Made by a program: the position numbers and the translations under genes
Part shown: in pieces, positions 22,979 to 33,700 of the stretch
How positions within the stretch are numbered: the first letter of the stretch is position 1
How the letters are laid out: the number at the start of each line of letters is the position of its first letter
Assembly (NCBI RefSeq): GCF_964355755.1
Contig: NC_092672.1
Location: 27,586,501 to 27,650,500 of the forward strand
Direction: 5' to 3'
Length of the DNA stretch: 64,000 bases
Source of the DNA: Antedon mediterranea
Taxonomy: Eukaryota > Echinodermata > Crinoidea > Comatulida > Antedonidae
The notes under the pieces: generated by a model
The model's input: the letters and a program-made list of their open reading frames with translations, nothing else
What the model was told of the DNA's origin: nothing
The model's database searches: none

Positions 22979-23535
22979 CACTCGACAAGTTTTAAAACGG
23001 TAGTTTTTTTTTTATTGTTAAATTGTAACTGTTGGCGCCGATTTTATATTGGGGGGGGGGGGGGGGGGAGGTGTTCGGTACTGAATGTGAACAGCACACA
23101 TTTTTAAATATGGTACCTCTACATGTCCGGAAATTACACTCTCTCAAAAAAGGTTTTTTTCCCCGTAGTGTGTAATATTAAATCAACCACAACCACAACC
23201 GTAAGATGAGAACATTTTAGGAACAATGGACATGTTAATTGTAACAGGCCCACAAGCTAAATTATATTATTTCATTCTGTTTTTTTTTTTATTATTTAAG
23301 TTTGTGATAATGTGTGTAACCAGGGAGATGTAAAATAAATTTATAAATTAGTTTACATCTCCCTGTGTGTGTAACGTAGGCCTAGGCCTAAGTAAGTGTC
23401 ATACAGTCGTAAAGTTGACATTCACCCCCCCCCCCCCCCCCCCCCGCCCCTCAATATTAAATCGGCGCCAACAGTTACAATTTAACAATAAAACAATAAA
23501 TGTGCGAACAACTACCGTTTAAAACTTGTCGAGTG
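22979..23535. mobile_element. Inverted-repeat element with long G and C runs
   Basis: Arm 22979-23050 (cactcgacaagtttt...ggcgccgatt) is the complement of 23446-23535. The inner edges are a G run (about 18, 23051-23068) and a C run (about 22, 23424-23445). The interior carries a small hairpin at 23321-23365. No coding sequence. Confidence 0.8.
23321..23365. repeat. Miniature hairpin insertion (CAGGGAGATGTAAA)
   Basis: A perfect 14-bp inverted repeat (23321-23334 with 23352-23365) is flanked by the 10-bp direct repeat tgtgtgtaac on both sides (23311-23320 and 23366-23375). A 45-bp element with a target duplication is the simplest reading. Confidence 0.75.
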
Positions 23536-23642
23536 ACAACAACAACATTCATTTTTGTAATAGAACTACAGTACTAATATATATTTATCCTGTATCAGTT
23601 ACTTTCCTTTAACATAATATTAGGAACCACCGAAAAAAAGTA

Positions 23643-26105
23643 CGGTATATAAAACATATACTGTATCAAACTTGGCTCAATAATCACTGGACTAAGTAAA
23701 CAGACAAAAGACCATTTGACTGACAATTATGGCGTTAGCATCCATAACAATACATGGAGGTGATTTTCAACTTCACTTTTATGAAATTATTTATCTGGAA
23801 ACAAACACTTATAATGGTACAGAGTTGCTAGATGACGAACAAGTTCCACGGCATGGGTAACAAAGACCAGTGCAAAAAAGACCTGCTGAACGGCACTTGC
23901 AGTTCCCTGAGCAATGCAGGCAACCAATTCCTCGATAATTGTTCAGAACTTCTGGTCTTGGATGCTCGAGATTGTGCCAATAAAAGTGCAGTAGTGACAG
24001 TTCGTACAATTCAGGATGTAGGTACTACCCAGTACCAACAATATTTCAAGGAAGTTATTCTCGACAGAAGTGTTGCAATTCAACAAGCCATCAAACAGAA
24101 TAAGCTGCCGTTGTTCAACACACCATGGTCAAAATCAGTGTCCAAAACAAAGCAACAAGTTAAGAGTTTAAAAAGTGACTGCAGCCTATTCAGTCGACTG
24201 TATATTGCAAGTCAATCTAGTGATGGAGATTTAGAAGACATCTTCATGCATGAAAACCAGCCATGGCAACCCTCGTTGGCAGTAAATGGAAAGCTTCGAC
24301 TACCAACTAAGAAGTCTGAGTTGCTACAGCATTTGGAGACTGAAGGCCAGCCTGAACCTCCTACATATTTTGACGTAAAGGTGTTTGACAGAGCTGCTAT
24401 TGTCCATGCCCTTTCCAGCACCCATGGATTTACATTTGATTACTACGGTGATAAGGTGAGTACATTTCTTTGCATTCAGGATTGTATCTATTGTTTAACC
24501 ACCACATAATTGGTCACTTCTATATGCGGATCGTTATTCTTGTATCATTTGTATGACAGGTCTTTCTACCGTGGACCAGATAGCAGCTGCAGAATAGTAA
24601 CAGAATTGATATAGTGTGGGACACTTACAGGAGAAAAAAGAGGAAAAGGGGTCAAGAGGAAAGTTGGGGGACAAACAAAGATTCCAGGGAATTTTCCAGA
24701 CTTTCTGAAAGATCCAGTAAATAAAGAGGAGTTATTTAACTTTTTAACTACAAAGGTGTCTACCCATGATTACTCTGACTGCAAAGAAGTTTACATTACA
24801 TCAGGTAAGTTTTATTATGATACATACTCATTTATTTTGTTTGTAACCAAACGATTAATTTACTTATACAGTTTCATACCAATAATTAATTAAAAAGGCA
24901 TATTAAATTAGTAAGTAATTCTTGATATATGTCCTGTAGGCGAGTCTGTTGTATGTTGACATCTACTCAACCTATGTCAATCTGCGACCATGAAGAGGCC
25001 GACTCCAGGATGTGCATTCACATTGATGATGCCTTAAAGAAAGGTAGCAGGGTTATTTTGGTGCGTACAGTTGATACTGATGACGTCGTTATCCTGGTTG
25101 GTATTTTCTGCAATCTAATAGCCTGTTATCTTGGTACGTGTATCTGGGTCGCATTTGGCATGCGTAAGCACTTCTAATATTTTAATATAAATACCATCTG
25201 CCATAACCTAGGAGAGGATAAGTCAAGAGGGCTGCCAGTTTTTCATGCATTTACTGGGTCCGATACTACATCCCAGTTCTTCGGAAAATCAAAACACTCC
25301 GCATGGGAGACGTGGAACTCATTTCCAGCAGTCACAGAAGCCTTTCTTTTCATGGCACATCACCCTTTCAAATCTCTAGGAGTCAACTCATCTCAATTCC
25401 AGTTGCTAGATGAGTTTACATGTCATCTATACGACAAGACAAGTACTTTAAGAAGTGTTACTAAGCTAAGACAAGATCTTTTTTTCAAGAAAGGCACGGA
25501 CAATGGACAACATTCCTCCTACACAGGTAAGGGGAGCTTCCATATAATTGTCAATTGTCGTTTAATAATTTATTATCAGATTCATGTTTTTCTTTCATTA
25601 AAAGGTAACACCAATCTTTAAATTGTTTATTGCAGGATGCACTTTTACAGCATTCCAACAGATCCATATACCAAGCAAGCATTTGGACCACCAGTCTACA
25701 GCCACAGCAGAATGCTCCATCACCAGAAGACTTTGGTTGGACTAAAACCGGCAGTACATGGACACCAGTCTGGACAATACTACCTGAAGCATCCAAGGCA
25801 TGTAGGGAATTGCTAAAGTGTGGCTGCAAAAAGTTGCCTTTTTGCTCAGGGAACTGCAAGTGTCGTTCAGCAGTGCACTGGTCTTGTTACCCATGCCGTG
25901 GAACTTGTTCGTCATCTAGCAACTCTGTACCATTATAAGCGTTTGTTTCCAGATAAATAATTTCATAAAAGTAAAGTTGATAATCACCTCCATGTATTGT
26001 TATGGTTGCTAACGCCATAATTGTCAGTCAAATGGTCTTTTGTCGGTTTACTAATAGTCCAGTGGTTATTGAGCCAAGTTTGATATAGTATATGTTTTAT
26101 ATACC
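23643..26105 (+). mobile_element. Decayed DNA transposon with ~280-bp inverted ends and EEADSR protein
   Basis: Arms 23643-23932 and about 25833-26105 are inverted copies (ggtatataaaacata outermost). The right arm holds the coding end of the transposon protein and the left arm is its inverted duplicate, so the original 5' coding end is replaced. The body holds spliced-looking coding blocks with stops. A palindromic relative lies at 49692-53362. The superfamily is not recognised. Confidence 0.8.
23940..25938 (+). pseudogene. Transposon protein remnant (EEADSR / VDTDDVV motifs, Cys-rich C-terminus)
   Basis: Blocks 23940-24455, ~24627-24806, ~24940-25530 and 25636-25938 continue one another across GT/AG sites. 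Visible are NKLPLFNTPW and SLFSRLYIASQSSDGDLED, then CDHEEADSRM and VRTVDTDDVVILVG. FHAFTGSDTTSQFFGKSKHS follows, and the tail is CGCKKLPFCSGNCKCRS. Stops interrupt it (near 24580-24620 and at 25176). The first ~100 plus-strand bases of the longest open frame (from 23832) are antisense arm and not coding. Such proteins recur as hypothetical ORFs in marine invertebrate genomes. Confidence 0.75.
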
Positions 26106-26124
26106 TTTATTCTAGGCCTGATGT

Positions 26125-26390
26125 TTCCGAAGTATAAAATGCAATTTTTTGAAGACCTGCAGCTCTAGTTTTAAACAGTTTCTTAGCTCAGCCCCAACAA
26201 TAAAGCTGGTCATATTTCGAAGTACAAGAAGTCCATTTTCCGGGACCTAACATCTCTATTTTTCAAACATTTCTTAGCTCAGTCACAACCTTGATAGGGA
26301 CTTATATATTTTGTTTCATGTTTTGAAGTATAATAAGTCCAACTTCCGGGACCTCCAACTCTATTTTTCTAAATTTTCTTTGAACTTTTA
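26125..26390. repeat. Three degenerate ~100-bp tandem units
   Basis: gaagtataa...aagtcc..ttccgggacct..ctctatttt..aa..tttcttagctcag recurs three times with drift. Confidence 0.65.
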
Positions 26391-27470
26391 TTTTTTTAAT
26401 TGAAAAATATGGATTGAAACAGTCATCGCGCATCGTTTTTTTGCACGCAGTATTTTATTTATGCATTATAAAAAATGGAAAAAATGGCTACCCTAAATCT
26501 GATTAAAATGACCTCAAATGACGCTAGAACGCGTTGCTTCCGGGGGCTCCCCCCCCCTGGACCCCCACCGGGGGCCCTTGGCGGCCCCCTGGCCCCCAGC
26601 CTAGTGATGCTCGCTTCGCTCGCATAGCCCCCTCGTCGGGGAATGTAGCCCCCGCGTCGGGAAGATCCTGGCGCCACCCCTGGTATGTATATACGAAGAT
26701 TTAAGTTTTCACCTAATTACGTAATACTAAAAAAAGGGCGTGGTCCAAATGACGTCGTTAAATTGTTCCGATTTTTGGGCACCCCTTCAAGGATTGTTAG
26801 ATATACCCTAAAGAAGGTTTGTGCCAAATTTGGTGCTTTTGTCACAAAGTGCACAAAAAAAGTGCTAAGTTACCCTGCTATACGTGGCGCTATACGATCT
26901 TTGATCTCTCTCTCTCTCTGCGTCAAGTTTTCAACGAGAAGACATCGACATTTTTATGAGCAAACCATTGCGAGTTTTAATACAAGTTTTACGATAATAA
27001 TTAGTTGTCCTAATTATTAGCACTATTACATTTTGATATTCAGCGTTTTAACTTTACATATTTTACTACGTGTTACTGTATGTTATCGTGTTTCAATTTA
27101 ATATTGTACCGTTGTATATATTATTGTCCTGAACTAGCCTAGCCTAACCTTACACTGCGCACGTACGTACGCGCTTCGTGTGGATTTGTGGTTTCTACAC
27201 TCCGTATAGTTTATTTACTTCGAGCCTAGGATACTTCCAGCTTTGGATATCGTTTGACTGCTACAATACTCCATTACCGTATTCTAAATAGGGTAAGTAA
27301 AGACCGAATTACTTATTCCCTAAAACACTTGCCTCACAGTGTGCAAAATTATTACTATTAAAGCCCGGCGCACACTAGAGATTTCGGCTGAGCCAACTGG
27401 CACGAGTAACAATTGGCTCACTAAAAAATGTGCCGCAAACTATGATCGCGTTCTATCGGACGCACACTAA
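26391..27470. other. Intergenic, GC-rich repeat end and unassigned sequence
   Basis: 26520-26680 is a C/G-run-rich block ending ctggcgccacccctgg, typical of repeat termini. 26700-27020 has an open frame of 111 codons with no recognisable motif and the look of repeat DNA. No gene supported. Confidence 0.55.
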
Positions 27471-27473
27471 CCG

Positions 27474-27543
27474 CAAGTAACGAACTTTTGCGTGACGATC
27501 GAAGTAAGAATACTGCGATCGTCACGCAAAAGTTTGTTACTTG
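27474..27543. repeat. 28-bp near-perfect hairpin
   Basis: 27474-27501 and 27516-27543 are inverted copies with one mismatch (arms start caagtaacgaacttttgcg). It sits in a 'ggcgcacactag' type repeat (27365-27700), probably a MITE core. Confidence 0.75.
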
Positions 27544-27794
27544 AAAGGCCGGTGTACACCGAACGCGAAGCCGCGAAGCGTCATGCGTCACGCGTCATTC
27601 GACGGATCGCTTTGAAAGTTGAATTGTCATGCGTCTATTAGTTTTTCTTGTCGGTTCCCACTAAACGCGTCACGATGTGCTGATTCGTCGCGATTGCTAG
27701 GCCTAGGAGATAGTGGGTTGGCCAATACAATGCTACATTTAAAATAATCAGAGAGCTAGAGAAGATGACTCTGAAGTATTTCCTATGCAAGTTT

Positions 27795-27841
27795 AACCAG
27801 AGAAGAGTTAAATTAAAATGTAATTTAACTCTTCCCTGGTT
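27795..27841. repeat. Hairpin with CAGRGAAGAGTTAAATT arms
   Basis: 21-bp arms (27795-27815, 27821-27841) with one or two mismatches. The CCAGRGA ends resemble the hairpins at 1016 and 23321. Confidence 0.7.
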
Positions 27842-29737
27842 ACACCAATCACAGTGTTTGGTTTTGGTGGGAAAATGTTATCCTTTTCCAAAGCTTGAAA
27901 TGTGCATGATTGTATGTATATATCACAAGGACAGAAGAAGATGTATCCAATATCAATACAGTTACAAGAATTAAAGCATTTATTGCATGTTGATTACACG
28001 TACATGTGATCTGCTGACTGTATTTATTAGAGGTGTTACAAATATCTTTCAACAGAGGTTATTATAACCATATAAAACATTTCATATAAACACGAACTGG
28101 GAATCTTCATGGGTTTGTCACTTTCAAATATAAACTATACGCCTAATATATTAATGTAAAGTTTTCACATTCATTTTCTAATTATTATTAAATATTATAT
28201 TATTCATGACAAAACATACAGTTTTTTTCTCATTTGATTAAATGTAATAAATATCCCTAACTCATATTTACACTGTATATTATCTTATGACTTTTTTTCA
28301 CATAAATACACTTATTTAAATAGTGAATCATTGTTTTTAAAGGTATCATTAAATAATTAATCATTACACTGTATATTATCTTATGACTTTTTCACATAAA
28401 TACACTTATTGAAATAGTGAATCATTGTTTTTAAAGGTATCATTAAATATCAACCAGAATTTCTTTTTTACTACTCCTGAATACTTTCACAAAATAATAT
28501 CAAAATAATAAATTTAAAATGTATCATCCCAAAAAAAATGAAAATTGAAGAAATATTATTATTGTTAAAAGTGAATAACTAACCCTAAAGTGTTATACTG
28601 TATTACACACAACGAAAATGTTTTAAATTATATTTTCAGGAAGACAATATATCTTGTCCAAAAAATGTCACTAAACTTAAAAATGTATTATCCCATAGAA
28701 TCATGAAAAATGAAGATGATTAAAATCAAATTTGAATAGGCCATTTTGTAGTTTTAACAAAGTTAATCACTTGCATAGAAAAAAAACCCCAAAAAACTTA
28801 TGTTTTCACTTATAAAATGAAAAAAATTCCATTAGCTGGCTGCCAATTTGACTATTTTTTTTAGTATTGGAGTATAACAAAACATATACATATTATATTT
28901 CCATGTGTTCTCTATTGCTAAAAAAAGACATTCAGTTCAGCTTTCCTTTTACAGTCCAACTCCTCCTTAATCTCTTCCATTTTCTATATAAAAAAAATGA
29001 AACAAGTATTAATAAATTGCTATAGTAAGGCATATTGCTCAAATCATTTTTTCTGGCCAATGTATGTCACCAAGTATTTGTATTTAATATTTTGCTTAGG
29101 CCTATTTTATTGTGTATGTGTATAAATATTTCTACTCTGAGTAAAATGTCTTGCTTCATATGCTACATACATGATTATTATATTTTTGGTGGAGAAATAG
29201 GCATATAAAATGAACTGATCAAGTCAAAAGTTCTTGACAAACAGATCAAAACTTATCAGCATCACCTCATTTTTTACAGTGTTGTGTTCATTCCATTAGT
29301 GATCTGATTTTTGCAATTGGAAGAGGAAAGCGACTCTTATACCGATAATTGCAGGATGAACATGACACGAAATGTAATGTGAACAGGAACTAAACAAGTT
29401 CAAATGATCGCAATATACCACATTTAAAACCCACTTCAAATGATAAGAATACCTTAAATGTTTTTAAATTGTAGTCTCCATTTCCATAGTACTATTTGGG
29501 GGGTGAAGGTGAATTGAACGAACGATTGTGTTAAAAGTTTATCAAGATTTAAGAATACGGAAAGCGAAATGATTAAAACATACTGTTAAGACAGAAGTAA
29601 AAAAACTAATCTGTAAATGTAAATGTTTGTATTATAAACTAATCATTTTATCAATTGCTCTCCTTAGGCTTGTTCATTGTTTTTAACAGGTAATTGTTAA
29701 CATATTTTTTTACATATACCATTTTTTTATATGTTTT
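27842..29737. other. AT-rich intergenic DNA with a 96-bp tandem duplication
   Basis: 28270-28365 and 28366-28459 are near-identical copies (acactgtatattatctta...). Bases 28670-28780 belong to a dispersed repeat also seen near 9740. No gene recognised. Confidence 0.7.
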
Positions 29738-30120
29738 TAGTCGCGTGGTCGCGACTCTATAGTTCACTATGTCGGTCGGTCGGTCTGTCGGTCTGTCGGT
29801 CTGTCGGTCTGTCGGTCTGTCTGTCGGTCCGGTATTACTATGCGTTTTAGCACGTGACTTATGGCTGTTGGCCTTGTTTCCCTTCTACTCGGTAAAAGAG
29901 AGAGATGGGGGAGGGGGAGGGGGGAGAGAGAGAAAGAGAGAAAAGAGGTTTAGTGTAGTAAGTCTGTTGTAAAGTAGTTATTTGATTAGATTTTTTTTAT
30001 CTGTATCTATTTTTAATCCGTGTCTATTTATAATTATTATTTTATATATTCACTCATAAGCCAGAATTGGGTGGTCTTGTATTTCACAAGAGTGTGATTA
30101 AATAAATAAATAAAATAAAT
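29738..30120 (+). repeat. (GGTCTGTC)n, purine run and (AAAT)n tail; possible retroposon
   Basis: 29771-29828 is a GGTCTGTC-type simple repeat and 29895-29950 is GA-rich. The block ends ttaaataaataaataaaataaat (30097-30120), like the tail of a retroposed element. Class uncertain. Confidence 0.5.
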
Positions 30121-30587
30121 ACATTTTATAAAAGCTCTTTCAACTATTGCGACGAACAGGAAAAGTATAGTTTGGTTATCTTAACAGGAACCAACAGTAA
30201 TACTTATCATTTAAAGATTTACTTGAATTGAAAAATATTAATGATTTAAGATGATTTAAACTGGTTTTGAAAATAATGAAATGGAAAAAATAGGGCCTAC
30301 AAACTTATTCAAATGCAACTTATATTTTTAAAGTTTACATTCATGTAGCCTATTTCATGGTTCATTCATTTTTTTAATAAACTTACGTATACAAACAATG
30401 TGAAAAAATAAATAAATTAGAGCAGTTTATGATTTCTTAAATAATGTCCAAATTTGATAGTTTTTTTTAATAATAAAAATGTCAATTTTGAATTTAACCG
30501 GTTCATAAACGACAGTGACACTGTAACAATATTTAAATATTTGCGAGTATTGTATTCAAATTTTGGATGAACTCGCAGCAAGAGCCG

Positions 30588-30595
30588 TATAAAAA
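30588..30595 (+). promoter_or_regulatory. TATA box of the SRCR/Tie-like gene
   Basis: TATAAAAA lies 90 bp before the signal-peptide ATG, in a stretch (30548-30655) conserved with the paralogue promoter at 54089-54190. Both share tattgtattcaaattt, caagagc.gtataaa and ggctgccgc. This paralogue footprint is the main support. Confidence 0.7.
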
Positions 30596-30677
30596 CACTA
30601 CATTCACACCGAAACGTTTAGATAGTATAGGCTGCCGCAACTGCATCTACTTAATGAATTTATACCAAAGTACAGTC

Positions 30678-30756
30678 ATGTGTTTGCCAATGCCTCTGAT
30701 TTTGTTAACTCTCTTAGCAAGTTTGGAAGGAACTCAAGCACATAGTTATCATTCAA
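30678..30756 (+). CDS. TIE-like: Signal-peptide exon
   Basis: MCLPMPLILLTLLASLEGTQA is a typical signal peptide with a likely cut after TQA. Upstream in-frame Met codons (from 30567) would prefix a polar stretch, so this ATG is preferred. Donor GTGAGT, phase 1. Confidence 0.8.
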
Positions 30757-33700
30757 GTGAGTTATACAAAATAAATATAATAAAATTATAATCAAAGTAA
30801 ATTATACTTAAGAAAGCCAAGGCACCTTCTAAAGATTTACTTCAAGTATATACTTGCTATATACGTCCTTTAGTTGAATATGCATGCCCTGTGTGGCACA
30901 GTTCAATTACGAAAGACCAACTAAGTCAATAGAAAGAGTTCAAAAAAGAGCTCTACGAATCATTTATGGCATGAACTATGTATCCTACGAGTCTGCTCTT
31001 AAATTGTCAGACCTTCCATCGCTAGTTAACAGAAGAGTCCAACTCTTACTGAAATTTGGTAAAGGAATAATAAAGTCCGATACATTTAGAAGCATTCTTC
31101 CCCCTGTTCGTGACATTAGCAGAACCCTGAGGTCTGCGAGTAAGCCTCTACTCAAAATTCCGTTTGGTCGTACAGAAAGATTTAGATCTTCACCAGTCCC
31201 TTTTTTAGTCCGACTCATTAATGATGAATATTGAATAGGTTGGCACTATTTTAACTTACAGGTGGACCAATTTTAATGTGGTAAATTATTATTATTTTTT
31301 TAAAACTAGTTTTACCTTTTATACATAATGTATTTATATATTTTTATCAAATTTTTTAAAATACTACTTTTCAGCCTTTTGGCTGCCGTTGTATTTTGAT
31401 GTCTTTTTATGAATAAATATACCTAAATGAATGAGTTAGAGAATGTATCGTTTAAGAATGATCTCATTAAACAAAATGTTTACACTTAAAATAAAAAAAA
31501 TATTTATAATCCAAATATTGTTACTATTCATCAGTTCCATTGCTATTCAGTGACATCATGTCTTTAACTTAGTCTATTTGGTACCATTTTTAAGCACCTT
31601 TTGTGTATCTTGTTTAATTCTTCTAAATTATGTTTCTGTTTATGTCATTTTGTATTGTTGAGGCATGAAGCTATACAATTGTTATAGGTCCATGGTTGAG
31701 GTAACACGTCACTTTCTGAGTCACACTAAATTATTGAAATAGTGAACTTTTTCAATTCACATTATCTGGTATTACTGCAATTTCTGTATGGTAGATTAAC
31801 TTCAATAGTTATTAGAATCAATTATCTGTTGTTATTGGTTATTAATCCTGAAAGAATAGGCCGCATCTATTTTATAACATAATCAAATGGAAATAAATAC
31901 TGAATCTACACTCGATACACTTACAGTATCATGCCAATAGACAATAAACAGCTTGCAGTATCATATGCAGTGTCTGCTAATAGCAACTTAATAATGTAAA
32001 TATACTTCCTATTTTAAGTTGATTTTGCTCATGATTGTTTAATTTGATCAATTTATAATAAATAATAATTTTAAGCAGGAAGTAGCTTACCGACATTATT
32101 TTCTTCAATGTTAGGAATACCGGATTATTCTGTCAGACTTGTCGATGGCACCGACTTCGGTAATGGTAAGTTACAGTCGGGACGAAACGGCCGGTGGTAT
32201 TTTGATTGTGAATTTTGGCAAATGCAAAACACCGAAGTTGTCTGCAGACAACTTGGGTTTCAAGGCGCGGTATCGTTCAGACAAGAGTCGGGGAGTCGAA
32301 CAACAGCGAGTGGTGACTCTTTTTCCAAATTGGAAAACTACTACAAATACAACTGCCAAGGCACTGAAACACGTCTTTCGAGTTGTCCTGAAGAATACCA
32401 GGGACGGCACGACTCTTGCGACTATGTTTTTATTAAATGTTCAAGTAAGTCAATTTGCTTATTGTTATTGTACATTAACTTTTTGTGTGTATTACATGTA
32501 GAACAAGCCGGGTTATAGTATGGAAATACATTTTTCAATTACATTATTCGTGTCCCCGCCCGTAATTTAAAGATGTATTGTCCCCCTGAAAAAATAATTA
32601 TTGGATACTATATACATATTCTCTAATGTACAAATACCTATGTAGTTTTATTATTAAATTTGTATGGTCGTAATTTGAGTTTTTCTGAGTTCAATTCTTT
32701 GTAATTGTCGTTGTTTCTGTTAAACAAAGCTGTAAGTGGTGGATTTGTTTCTGCTGTTGTTTCTGGTTTTTTTTAGCAATTTGACCTTGTATAATGAGAT
32801 GCATAAAATATGACTTTGCTGGATAAATTTGTTTAGTTTACATGTGTACATTTTTTAAGTCCCAACAGTTCGTCTGGTTAGTCAAAAGAGTAATATAATT
32901 AAAATACTATTCATTAACACTTTCTTGGAGAAAGGGTAATTAATTATCTCAAAATGAGACAGATTGTGTCGTTTAAATCAGAACTTGGTGTACTTTTGGA
33001 TCATATTATTAAATCTCTTGACAGTCTTAAACTTAAACACCCAGACGCTGGCTTCATTATTATGGGGGACCTGAACAGAACTGACCTAGCCCCGCTATGC
33101 CGTGCACATAACCTAAAACAAATTGTGAAAGAACCAACGCGAGGGGATGCAATACTAGATATTATAGCCACCAATCTGAAGCCGTATTATTGTGATCCCC
33201 GAATTGTGTCGCCGATGGGTGCTAGCGATCATAATTGTATTCTGTTGTCAGCAACTACAAGGACGAATAGCAACAAAATCGAAAAGCGTGTAATCAGACC
33301 AATGAAAGCAAAAAGTGTTGAAGAATTTGGCCGTTGGATAACTACCCATGACTGGAACGAGGTTATTAACGCGAGTACTACTGAACAGAAAACGCAATCA
33401 TTTTATTTGTCATTGACTTCTGCTATGAACACTTTCTTCCCGGTTAAATCCATTAAGATACATCCAACTGATAAGCCATGGATTTCACAACAAGCAAAGG
33501 ATCTTATAATGAAACGTCAACACGCTTTTACTAATCATGGTAAATCGCTGGAATGGAAATTCTATAGGAATAAGGTACAAAAAGTGATCAAGAAAGACAA
33601 AATTAACTTTTACAATGAACGTTTATTAAACTTAAAAGCCACTAATCCCCATAAATGGCACCAAGGCGTGCAGATGTTAGCTAATAAAACTAAACCCCAA

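Noticed and set aside
26685-27020. 111-codon open frame
   Set aside because: No recognisable motif, low complexity near its end, and no splice or promoter context.
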